From NCBI GenBank assembly GCA_002497025.1, contig DAMG01000069.1, positions 1-5,816 of the forward strand: a DNA stretch of 5,816 bases. The letters are read 5' to 3'. Origin of the DNA: Euryarchaeota archaeon UBA126. GTDB taxonomy: Archaea; Thermoplasmatota; Poseidoniia; Poseidoniales; Thalassarchaeaceae. The translations under genes and the position numbers were made by a program. The notes below the pieces were generated by a model, which did no database searches, had not been told where the DNA came from, and saw only the letters and a program-made list of their open reading frames with translations. This document shows, in pieces, positions 1 through 5,771 of this stretch; within the stretch, counting starts at the first letter, position 1; each line of letters opens with the position of its first letter.

Positions 1-1686
1 GACAATATTCGTGAGTCGCTTAAGTCGATGCGCGACTTAGAACGTCTCTCTACTCGCTTGGCCTATGGTAGGGCCAACGCGAGAGACTTAGTTGCAGTCG
101 CAGATTGTTTGGAGAGAATGCCACGACTCCAGGGATTACTTTCTGAAGGAGATTCTGAATTACTGCATCAATGTGGAGAGGGATTGTCAGATCTTGATCC
201 TCTAATGCATCATATTGCATCCAGGGTTGTTGAAGAGCCTCCGATGACAATTCGAGATGGTGGTATTTTCCAAGACGGCGTAAATGAGCAACTGGATGAC
301 CTACGTCAGAAGACCGGAGAGGGTACAGATTGGCTAAAGGGATTTGAATCTAGGGAGCGTGAAAGACTCGATATTCCAAGCCTCAAAGTCAAGCAGAATC
401 GTCAGTTTGGATTCTTCATTGAAGTCACTAAGTCTCATTTAGACAAGATTCCTGATGAGTACCGTCGAAGGCAAACAATGACCAATGCAGAGAGATTTAC
501 TACAGAGGAATTGAAGGAATGGGAAGATGTCATTTTAACAGCAGATGATAGATCTAAGGCCCTAGAACACGAATTATTTCTTGGACTCCGTAAGGAGGTT
601 GCATCAAATGCATCTAAACTTAGTGAATTGGGACGAAAGGTTGCCTCTGCTGACGTTCTGTCAGCATTCGCCAAACACGCTAGAAAGCACTCTTGGAATC
701 GACCAGATATCAAACATGATTCGACAATGGAAATTGTAGCAGGCCGTCATCCAGTATTGGAGGGTGATGGGCGTTTTGTACCGAACGACATAAGCTTTGA
801 CAAGCGTAGAAAATTCCTCCTCTTAACTGGCCCAAATATGGGTGGTAAGTCGACATATCTTCGACAAACAGCACTAATTACAATTCTTGCTCAGGCCGGA
901 TCATTTGTACCTGCTGAAAAGGCAAGAATTGGTATTGTTGACAGAGTATTCACTAGAGTCGGGGCTCACGATGATTTGCGACGAGGTCGTTCGACATTCA
1001 TGATGGAAATGATTGAGGTTGCTCATATTCTACGAAGAGCGACACCTCGAAGTCTGATACTACTCGACGAGGTCGGACGAGGTACCTCAACTTTCGATGG
1101 TCTAGCAATCGCTTGGTCGGTTACTGAAGATATTTCCACCAGAGTTGCTGCAAGGACTCTGTTTGCCACTCACTACCATCAGCTTGTTGGCTTGGCTAAT
1201 GAGGTTGAAGGATTGGTAAATATCCATGTTCAGGTCGCTGACGTCAAGGGAGAAATTCGATTCTTACACACAGTCTCCGAAGGACCTTGTGACGATTCAT
1301 ATGGTGTACAAGTGGCGGCTTTGGCAGGCCTTCCTAGCGGGGTTGTTGAAAGAGCACGCGACTTGCTTATATTCCTTGAAGGACAAGCTCAGGGTGCTCG
1401 AGCAGGTAGCGAGGGAACACCCGATACCAGGGAATCGGGTCAGTCTAGTATATACGGTTGGATGCTGGGTAATGGAGACAAACCACCGGCTACCAATCAA
1501 CCAATTTTGAATGAAGAACCGACTAAGGAAATAGTAGTCCAAGAAGACCCAGTATTGCGTGAAATAGCAGAGAGGCTAGAATCACTCGACCCAGACACAC
1601 TTACTCCTCGAGAGGCATTAGAGGCACTCTATGCAATGAGAGCAGCACTGAATAACACACTTGATGGAAAACATTTGGAGGAGTAA
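1..1686 (+). CDS. mutS: DNA mismatch repair protein MutS, 5'-truncated by the window edge
   Basis: The reading frame is open from base 1 to the TAA at 1684-1686. The ATG at 28 is internal, because the preceding codons (DNIRESLKS) continue the MutS core just before the family's RDLER segment. By comparison with E. coli MutS (853 aa), about 340 N-terminal residues are missing: the mismatch-binding domain, the connector and part of the core. What remains is the lever/core, the clamp (IEVTKSHLDKIP and NAERFTTEELKEWE, about 415-525) and the ABC-type ATPase: Walker A GPNMGGKST (829-855), signature loop GRSTFMMEM (985-1011), Walker B LILLDE (1054-1071) and H-loop ATHYH (1165-1179). The tail ends in LDPDTLTPREALEALY, matching the E. 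coli tetramer helix; codons 1594-1596 and 1609-1611 correspond to D835 and R840. QSSIYGWM (1441-1464) lies in the flexible tail. Role: ATP-driven mismatch recognition and MutL recruitment. It forms an operon with mutL. Odd point: the signature loop reads DDLRRG where E. coli has DDLASG. Confidence 0.97.
   Translation, partial: DNIRESLKSMRDLERLSTRLAYGRANARDLVAVADCLERMPRLQGLLSEGDSELLHQCGEGLSDLDPLMHHIASRVVEEPPMTIRDGGIFQDGVNEQLDDLRQKTGEGTDWLKGFESRERERLDIPSLKVKQNRQFGFFIEVTKSHLDKIPDEYRRRQTMTNAERFTTEELKEWEDVILTADDRSKALEHELFLGLRKEVASNASKLSELGRKVASADVLSAFAKHARKHSWNRPDIKHDSTMEIVAGRHPVLEGDGRFVPNDISFDKRRKFLLLTGPNMGGKSTYLRQTALITILAQAGSFVPAEKARIGIVDRVFTRVGAHDDLRRGRSTFMMEMIEVAHILRRATPRSLILLDEVGRGTSTFDGLAIAWSVTEDISTRVAARTLFATHYHQLVGLANEVEGLVNIHVQVADVKGEIRFLHTVSEGPCDDSYGVQVAALAGLPSGVVERARDLLIFLEGQAQGARAGSEGTPDTRESGQSSIYGWMLGNGDKPPATNQPILNEEPTKEIVVQEDPVLREIAERLESLDPDTLTPREALEALYAMRAALNNTLDGKHLEE
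1441..1464 (+). other. Clamp-binding-like peptide in the MutS tail (QSSIYGWM)
   Basis: The peptide lies in the low-complexity segment between the ATPase domain and the C-terminal tetramer helix, where bacterial MutS proteins carry the beta-clamp pentapeptide (QMSLL in E. coli). QSSIY fits the loose QxS[L/I][F/Y] form. The longer QSSIYGWM also approaches the PCNA box Qxx[I/L/M]xx[aromatic][aromatic], with W at position 7 but M at position 8. Function is inferred. Confidence 0.45.
1677..1681 (+). promoter_or_regulatory. Shine-Dalgarno site of mutL
   Basis: GGAGG lies inside the last codons of mutS, 7 nt before the GTG at 1689. The spacing is canonical. It supports GTG as the mutL start, since no ATG occurs nearby in that frame, and it suggests that mutL translation is coupled to termination of mutS. 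Confidence 0.75.
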
Positions 1687-1688
1687 TT

Positions 1689-3656
1689 GTGGCATCTTTA
1701 GAGAAGCCTGATAGAGTCTCAATCAAGCAACTGGATGAGTTAACCATTGGAAAAATAGCAGCTGGTGAGGTTGTTGAAAGGCCGGCTCAAGTGGTTAAGG
1801 AACTCGTAGAAAATTCAATCGATGCCGGTGCCAATAGAGTTCGGGTTGAAATTGAGAGAGGTGGATTCGATAGGATCACAGTTATCGATGATGGCCATGG
1901 TATTCCCAAAGACGAATTATCACTGGCGATAACTCGCCACGCAACCAGTAAATTATCGAGTCCAGACGACCTTAGTAGCATTGAAACCAAGGGTTTTCGA
2001 GGAGAGGCTTTGGCTTCAATCGGAGCCGTTAGTGAACTTGTAGTTGCGAGTAGAATAGGAGACGGAGATGGTGTTCAAATCCGCGTCGATAACGGTATTG
2101 TTGGAGACGTAGAGGCAGCAGGCATTGCACCTGGTACTCGTATTGATGTTCTCAGCCTATTTGCCAAAGTTCCAGCACGTCTTTCATTTCAACGCCGTCC
2201 TTCAACAGAAACCGCTGCCATTGTTGATGTAGGTGTGCAAATGGCATTAGCTGAACCCAATGCTGGCATATTAATCGAGGTAGATGGCAGGAAGGTGTTG
2301 GACTGTCCTCCAACCGAATCAGCCGAGGACCGATTGTACGATTTGTTCGGTTCAACCTCTTCAGAGTTGATTCCACTTACCTCCTCACAAGCCGATAGCG
2401 ACGCACCAGGAGGTGAGAAATGGACTGGTTGGATATCACCACCAGGGCTCAACAGAAGCAGAGCGGATGATGTTCACATTCTAGTAAACGGAAGGCCAGT
2501 ATCCCCTGGCCCTTTCCTTCAATCAGTAAGACGCGGCTACCATACTCGGTTAATGGTGGGAAGACATCCAATTGGTGTTCTATTGCTAAGTCTGCCCGCG
2601 GATGAGGTGGATGTCAATGTTCATCCTACAAAAAGAGAGGTAAGGCTGAAGAATTCCTGGCGTGTATTAGAGCGGCTTGAGCGTTCGATAAAACACACGC
2701 TTTCGCAAATCGCAACTAGGCCAGAAGCTAGTGAAGATACAGTTCTGGAAGGTATCTCAGAGAGAGCTGGGCCAATCCCTCCTGAATCACCAGCAACGAG
2801 TCTACCCGAATGGGCTAGCGCTGCTAGTGAGAATCAAACGGTGCAGACTCGATTTTCTAGTATTCGTTCTTCTGTAGAAACAACCGCACGGGTTCAATCC
2901 AAATCTACTTCCGAATACATCACTGAACAAGATACTCTACCTGGTATGGACTCCGAACCGACAACACCTTCTCTATCCTCAGAGGAAAGAGAATTACACA
3001 GACACGCGATTGGTAAATCAACTTCTCCACTTGATGAACCAATCCCAAAGGCGGCGGTTATACCAGAACTTCCAGAGATGACTCCATTAGCACAGTTGTC
3101 CGATTCCTACATATTAGCTGAGGGCCAAGATGAGTTATTCATTGTAGATCAACACGCTTTGCACGAACGAATTCGTTATGAGCGATTACGTGAACAAATG
3201 GTTAGTTGGGATGGTCAAGATTTACTAAATCCAATTTCTCTCTCTGTTGGTGCAAGGCAGAAGGCTGCAGCTATTGCTAGGCAGTCGACATTGGAGAGTT
3301 TGGGTATCGCATTTGAAGCACACAATGGCTCACTACAAATTACCCGAGTACCGGAGATTTTAGTTGGAAACGAATCTTTAGAAGAATTCCTCCAAGATTT
3401 ACTCATCGAATTAGTAAGTACTCCAGATGGAACTGAGGAATTTGATGCTGTCACAAATCTCCGTGACCATATTGCATTTATGCGGTCTTGTCGAGGTTCC
3501 GTCAAGGCAAATGAAAAGTTGAACCTTGCTCAAATGAGGAGATTGTTACAGGATATGCGAACCGTTCCAAACCCTTGGGCTTGCGTGCATGGCAGGCCGA
3601 CAGTACTCCGATTAACAATGAAACACTTAGATCGTCATTTCGGTCGTCATGGTTGA
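1689..3656 (+). CDS. mutL: DNA mismatch repair protein MutL, endonuclease-type
   Basis: 655 aa from a GTG start placed 2 nt after mutS and preceded by GGAGG. The N-terminal GHKL ATPase (about 12-340) has motif I GEVVERP then KELVENSIDAGA (E38 and N42, equivalent to E. coli E29 and N33), D67 in DDGHGIP, KGFRGEALASIG (101-112), and K315 in NVHPTKREVR. Residues about 345-465 form a Ser/Thr/Glu-rich linker. The C-terminal dimerization and nuclease domain has the metal motif DQHALHERIRYE (487-498), SCRGSVKAN (600-608), CVHGRP (632-637) and a terminal FGR (651-653). This is the full set found in latent-endonuclease MutL proteins such as that of B. subtilis, and absent from E. coli MutL. Role: matchmaker after MutS that nicks the strand to be repaired, so MutH is not needed. 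QDLLNP (510-515) sits where B. subtilis MutL has its clamp-binding motif. Odd points: the usual N of the NxPAR motif is K160 (AKVPAR), and CPHGRP reads CVHGRP. The stop overlaps the convergent aroA. Confidence 0.97.
   Translation: MASLEKPDRVSIKQLDELTIGKIAAGEVVERPAQVVKELVENSIDAGANRVRVEIERGGFDRITVIDDGHGIPKDELSLAITRHATSKLSSPDDLSSIETKGFRGEALASIGAVSELVVASRIGDGDGVQIRVDNGIVGDVEAAGIAPGTRIDVLSLFAKVPARLSFQRRPSTETAAIVDVGVQMALAEPNAGILIEVDGRKVLDCPPTESAEDRLYDLFGSTSSELIPLTSSQADSDAPGGEKWTGWISPPGLNRSRADDVHILVNGRPVSPGPFLQSVRRGYHTRLMVGRHPIGVLLLSLPADEVDVNVHPTKREVRLKNSWRVLERLERSIKHTLSQIATRPEASEDTVLEGISERAGPIPPESPATSLPEWASAASENQTVQTRFSSIRSSVETTARVQSKSTSEYITEQDTLPGMDSEPTTPSLSSEERELHRHAIGKSTSPLDEPIPKAAVIPELPEMTPLAQLSDSYILAEGQDELFIVDQHALHERIRYERLREQMVSWDGQDLLNPISLSVGARQKAAAIARQSTLESLGIAFEAHNGSLQITRVPEILVGNESLEEFLQDLLIELVSTPDGTEEFDAVTNLRDHIAFMRSCRGSVKANEKLNLAQMRRLLQDMRTVPNPWACVHGRPTVLRLTMKHLDRHFGRHG
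3216..3233 (+). other. Sliding-clamp-binding-like motif in MutL (QDLLNP)
   Basis: Codons 510-515 read QDLLNP, fitting the pattern Qxx[L/I]xP known for the beta-clamp contact of endonuclease-type MutL (QEMIVP in B. subtilis). The distance from the DQHA motif is about the same as in that protein. The motif is read directly from the sequence; the clamp contact is inferred from position and pattern. Confidence 0.6.
3647..3656. other. Tail-to-tail overlap of mutL and aroA
   Basis: The mutL stop TGA (3654-3656, plus) and the aroA stop TGA (3647-3649, minus) lie within the other gene's coding frame, giving a 10-bp convergent overlap. There is no spacer for a dedicated terminator, so each transcript must end inside or beyond the opposing gene and the 3' ends would be antisense to each other. 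I see no strong T-rich or hairpin terminator near the junction on either strand. Confidence 0.9.
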
Positions 3657-4834
3657 GATAAGCCAAGTAATTGCTGAATAAATCCCGGGTGTGAAACTTC
3701 ACAAATCTCCGCATCAACAACCTCACCTCCAACCTTGCTTGCAAGAATCATTGCAACCATCGCTAATCTATGGTCCATGTGGGTTTGAATCGGCTCATTT
3801 GGAGAATTAGGCGTCTGTCTTCCAGGAATCACAAGACCATCATCAGTCTCCTCTGCTTTCATCCCGAATGACTGCAAAAGTTCCACGGTGCGCAGAATTC
3901 TATCAGATTCCTTTCCTCGAGCATGCGGAATTCCGGTTATATTCCCCCCCTTTCCTAAAGCCATCCAAACCGCGGCCGGTGTAACTAAATCGCTCGCATC
4001 TCTCAAATCGACTTCACCTCCATTTGCCCTGTCGATTGCATCAAATGCCATTAATAGCAGTGGGTCATATGTTGCCAATTCGGTTTGTAAGTGCAATCCA
4101 TCGTGGAGAAGTTCCAGTAGAATGGCCATTGGGAATAGGCTCAACTCAGGTGGGATATCGATTTCATTGGGTGGATTAACACTCCAAGGTTGAAGGATTA
4201 ATTGAGAGCTCATTTCTATTGGACAGCCACAACTCCGAGCAATATCGAAAGTCAAGCCAAGATATCCTCTGCTGACAGCATCTCCCTCGACATGTATCTC
4301 AATCGCTTCCCCAAGACTTGGGGAAGCCAAAATCAATGCAGTTAATGGCTGGCTTGATTGGCTTAGATCTACGGTAGTGCTACCTTTCATTTTTCCATTT
4401 ACAGTTACGGGCAATGAATCACTATCGACATCTACTTGTAAATCTCTCAAGACCTTTCCAAGACTACTACTTCTAGTTCTTAATGATTCATCTCCATCTA
4501 ATTTGATTTTTTCACCCATAGTTGCCACAAGGGCACTGAGGACTCTCGCAGAGGTCCCCGAATTGCCACAATTTAGAATTATATTCGGTGCACTCAGGCC
4601 CTGTTTTGGAGGTTCGACAAGCCAACCGTCTTCCTTATGATGAATATTTATTCCCATCTCCTGAAGACACTTTGACATCGATTCCGCATCTGCTCCAGGA
4701 GATTCATTGAACCGGATTAAACAACTAGAATTACTCTGTGAAATCATAGCCAACCATCGAATTATGTGACTTTTTGATGGAGGTAAACTCCACTCATGAG
4801 AGCCCGAAAGCCGCATCTCAGGTATGCTTAGCAC
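3647..4834 (-). CDS. aroA: 3-phosphoshikimate 1-carboxyvinyltransferase (EPSP synthase)
   Basis: 395 aa. The enzyme joins phosphoenolpyruvate to shikimate-3-phosphate, the sixth step of the shikimate pathway to chorismate and aromatic amino acids, in the cytoplasm. Family motifs in order: PPSKSHIIR (18-26; K21, S22 and R26 correspond to E. coli K22, S23 and R27), CGNSGTSAR (89-97), LRTR (R121, like R124), SSQPLTALI (160-168), SRGY (Y191), DASDLVTP (D282, like catalytic D313), HARGKESDR (304-312; K308, E309, R312) and MDHRLAM (353-359; R356). It is somewhat shorter than E. coli AroA (427 aa). The start is taken as GTG at 4832-4834: an in-frame TGA lies two codons upstream. The ATG at 4814-4816 (residue 7) is an alternative that keeps every motif. 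Odd points: the usual P after the LRTR arginine is S122, and the position of E. coli K411 near the C-terminus appears to be V380 (VSHP). A run of seven G codes K295-G297. The gene is convergent with mutL and lies 66 nt downstream of the DUF4105 gene. Confidence 0.95.
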   Translation of the reverse strand: MLSIPEMRLSGSHEWSLPPSKSHIIRWLAMISQSNSSCLIRFNESPGADAESMSKCLQEMGINIHHKEDGWLVEPPKQGLSAPNIILNCGNSGTSARVLSALVATMGEKIKLDGDESLRTRSSSLGKVLRDLQVDVDSDSLPVTVNGKMKGSTTVDLSQSSQPLTALILASPSLGEAIEIHVEGDAVSRGYLGLTFDIARSCGCPIEMSSQLILQPWSVNPPNEIDIPPELSLFPMAILLELLHDGLHLQTELATYDPLLLMAFDAIDRANGGEVDLRDASDLVTPAAVWMALGKGGNITGIPHARGKESDRILRTVELLQSFGMKAEETDDGLVIPGRQTPNSPNEPIQTHMDHRLAMVAMILASKVGGEVVDAEICEVSHPGFIQQLLGLSQP

Positions 4835-4850
4835 AACCTCTCATCGAGGC
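4832..4850 (-). promoter_or_regulatory. Hairpin-forming motif at the aroA start
   Basis: On the minus strand the bases before the start read GCCTC-GAT-GAGAGG-TT-GTG. CCTC and GAGG can pair across a 5-nt loop, and the GAGAGG arm, the only Shine-Dalgarno-like element here, ends just 2 nt before the GTG. That spacing is shorter than usual for ribosome binding. A near-copy precedes the other minus-strand gene. Function unproven. Confidence 0.35.
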
Positions 4851-4882
4851 TCGACAATTCAACCCAGCGATGTGCAATAGAG

Positions 4883-4892
4883 AATTTTTATC
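4883..4892 (-). promoter_or_regulatory. Possible TATA-like promoter element of aroA, or T-rich end of the upstream gene
   Basis: Read on the minus strand, GATAAAAATT lies about 49-58 nt before the aroA GTG. If the host is archaeal, initiation some 25-30 nt downstream would leave a leader of about 25 nt. The adjoining ATTTGTTTGAT lies directly after the TAG stop of the DUF4105 gene and could instead help end that transcript. Neither reading is proved; the 66-nt gap also allows co-transcription. Confidence 0.3.
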
Positions 4893-4900
4893 AAACAAAT

Positions 4901-5746
4901 CTAGGCTCTGATGACGTCTCCAAAATCATCCTCGCCATTCCATTCCTTTGCTTTTTGATCGATTTCACAGGCGGCCAATGTTTCCTCCAGAGTACCGCTC
5001 ATCTCAATCAAATTTGCACGTTCCAGCATCTTTGGACTAAGCCCCGGCATCAATATAGAAATAGCTCTCGGTACACGTTTTGGATAGACTTCGTTTACAT
5101 GTCTAACGATATTTGTAGTACAGGTATTGGTGATGGTGTTATACCATTCAGGATTATTTGCCAGATCGTTGGTCCTTTTCAAGTAAGATTCAAGCATTCT
5201 TCTCTCATTTCCTGGACCCAAAACCACTGCTTTGAATAGATGGGTTACTGAGTATTTTCTGCATCGAGTACGAACTCCAATCACGTCTCTTTCCGTAGCC
5301 CACACATAGATTAATTCATATTCACGAAACAGCCCTTTCACAGGGTGATATTTCTCACCTTGTTCCCTTCTAACTTCTATGGAACAGGCTAGACGTCGCC
5401 CATCTTCAAATTGAAATGATAGAATTGTATGGGCCATTTGTCTGTGTCTAGGGTCAAAATATTCCAACATTAACCAGATAGAATCTACCTTGCTTAGGTC
5501 ATATTCTTCATCGATCCACTTCTCATCATAATCTCTAGTAGTACGCCAGTTGAAGTCTCGAATATTCTTGATTTTAGCAATGTCTCCTTCGAAATCTATG
5601 GTCGAATTACGTGAATTATCATTCACCCATGAACGGTCATTTGAAGGCCGTAATCTCCGAACCCTAATCCATATCAGGAGTAGAATCAATAGCCCGATAA
5701 TCGCTAAACCGGCAAGGCCGGTAGTCAACCAGCTGGCTACGCTCAT
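4901..5746 (-). CDS. Membrane-anchored DUF4105 / Lnb N-terminal-domain protein
   Basis: 281 aa from an ATG; an in-frame TAG six codons upstream and no other start codon between them fix it. Residues about 10-27 form one hydrophobic helix (LAGLAIIGLLILLLIWI) followed by the basic stretch RVRRLR. The rest (about 85-250) matches the DUF4105 pattern as I recall it: AHTILSFQFEDG (105-116), SIEVRREQGEKY (122-133), GLFREYELIYV (138-148), ERDVIGVRTR (152-161), NPEWYN (198-203) and TCTTNI (208-213), then MPGLSP. H106, E124 and C209 are candidate active-site residues, since His and Cys are the most constant positions of the family. In Bacteroidetes a protein with this domain has been linked to lipoprotein N-acylation; I recall this from the literature and cannot verify it here. 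That reaction would be surprising in an archaeon, so the substrate here is unknown. The common NNC before the TT reads NTC. It lies just upstream of aroA on the same strand, with no evident functional tie. Confidence 0.8.
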   Translation of the reverse strand: MSVASWLTTGLAGLAIIGLLILLLIWIRVRRLRPSNDRSWVNDNSRNSTIDFEGDIAKIKNIRDFNWRTTRDYDEKWIDEEYDLSKVDSIWLMLEYFDPRHRQMAHTILSFQFEDGRRLACSIEVRREQGEKYHPVKGLFREYELIYVWATERDVIGVRTRCRKYSVTHLFKAVVLGPGNERRMLESYLKRTNDLANNPEWYNTITNTCTTNIVRHVNEVYPKRVPRAISILMPGLSPKMLERANLIEMSGTLEETLAACEIDQKAKEWNGEDDFGDVIRA

Positions 5747-5761
5747 AGCCTCTGAGGAGGC
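5744..5761 (-). promoter_or_regulatory. Hairpin-forming motif at the DUF4105 gene start
   Basis: On the minus strand the bases read GCCTC-CT-CAGAGG-CT-ATG. GCCTC and GAGGC form a perfect 5-bp stem with a 4-nt loop (5748-5761), and the AGAGG arm ends 2 nt before the ATG. The arrangement closely resembles that before aroA. On the plus strand the same bases give GAGGAGG, which could be a ribosome site for a divergent gene, so the motif may owe its shape to that. Confidence 0.35.
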
Positions 5762-5771
5762 CTATCAAAGC

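Noticed and set aside
28..30. ATG at 28 as the mutS start
   Set aside because: The frame is open upstream with MutS-like sequence, and a start here would leave out about 340 residues that every MutS has; the gene is cut by the window edge.
1226..1510. 94-codon plus-strand open frame inside mutS
   Set aside because: It lies out of frame within the strongly conserved MutS ATPase and tail, its peptide resembles no family, and it has no convincing ribosome site.
2152..2452. Two minus-strand open frames of 74 and 87 codons opposite mutL
   Set aside because: They are antisense shadows of the conserved MutL ATPase domain, with no recognisable motifs.
2928..2948. QDTLPGM in the MutL linker as a clamp-binding motif
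   Set aside because: It loosely resembles Qxx[L]-type motifs but lies in the low-complexity linker; QDLLNP at 3216-3233 fits the known motif and its position far better.
3502..3744. 80-codon minus-strand open frame across the mutL/aroA junction
   Set aside because: It overlaps both real genes in another frame and has no family-like sequence.
3888..4640. Plus-strand open frames of 101 and 87 codons opposite aroA
   Set aside because: aroA on the minus strand carries the EPSP synthase motifs throughout this region; the plus-strand frames are serine/leucine-rich shadows.
4835..4900. Small RNA or riboswitch in the gap between the DUF4105 gene and aroA
   Set aside because: At 66 nt with only a 4-bp inverted repeat, it shows no structure beyond the pre-start motif and the AT-rich element already listed.
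4955..5239. 94-codon plus-strand open frame opposite the DUF4105 gene
   Set aside because: The minus-strand frame has the conserved family motifs here, and this frame does not resemble any protein I know.
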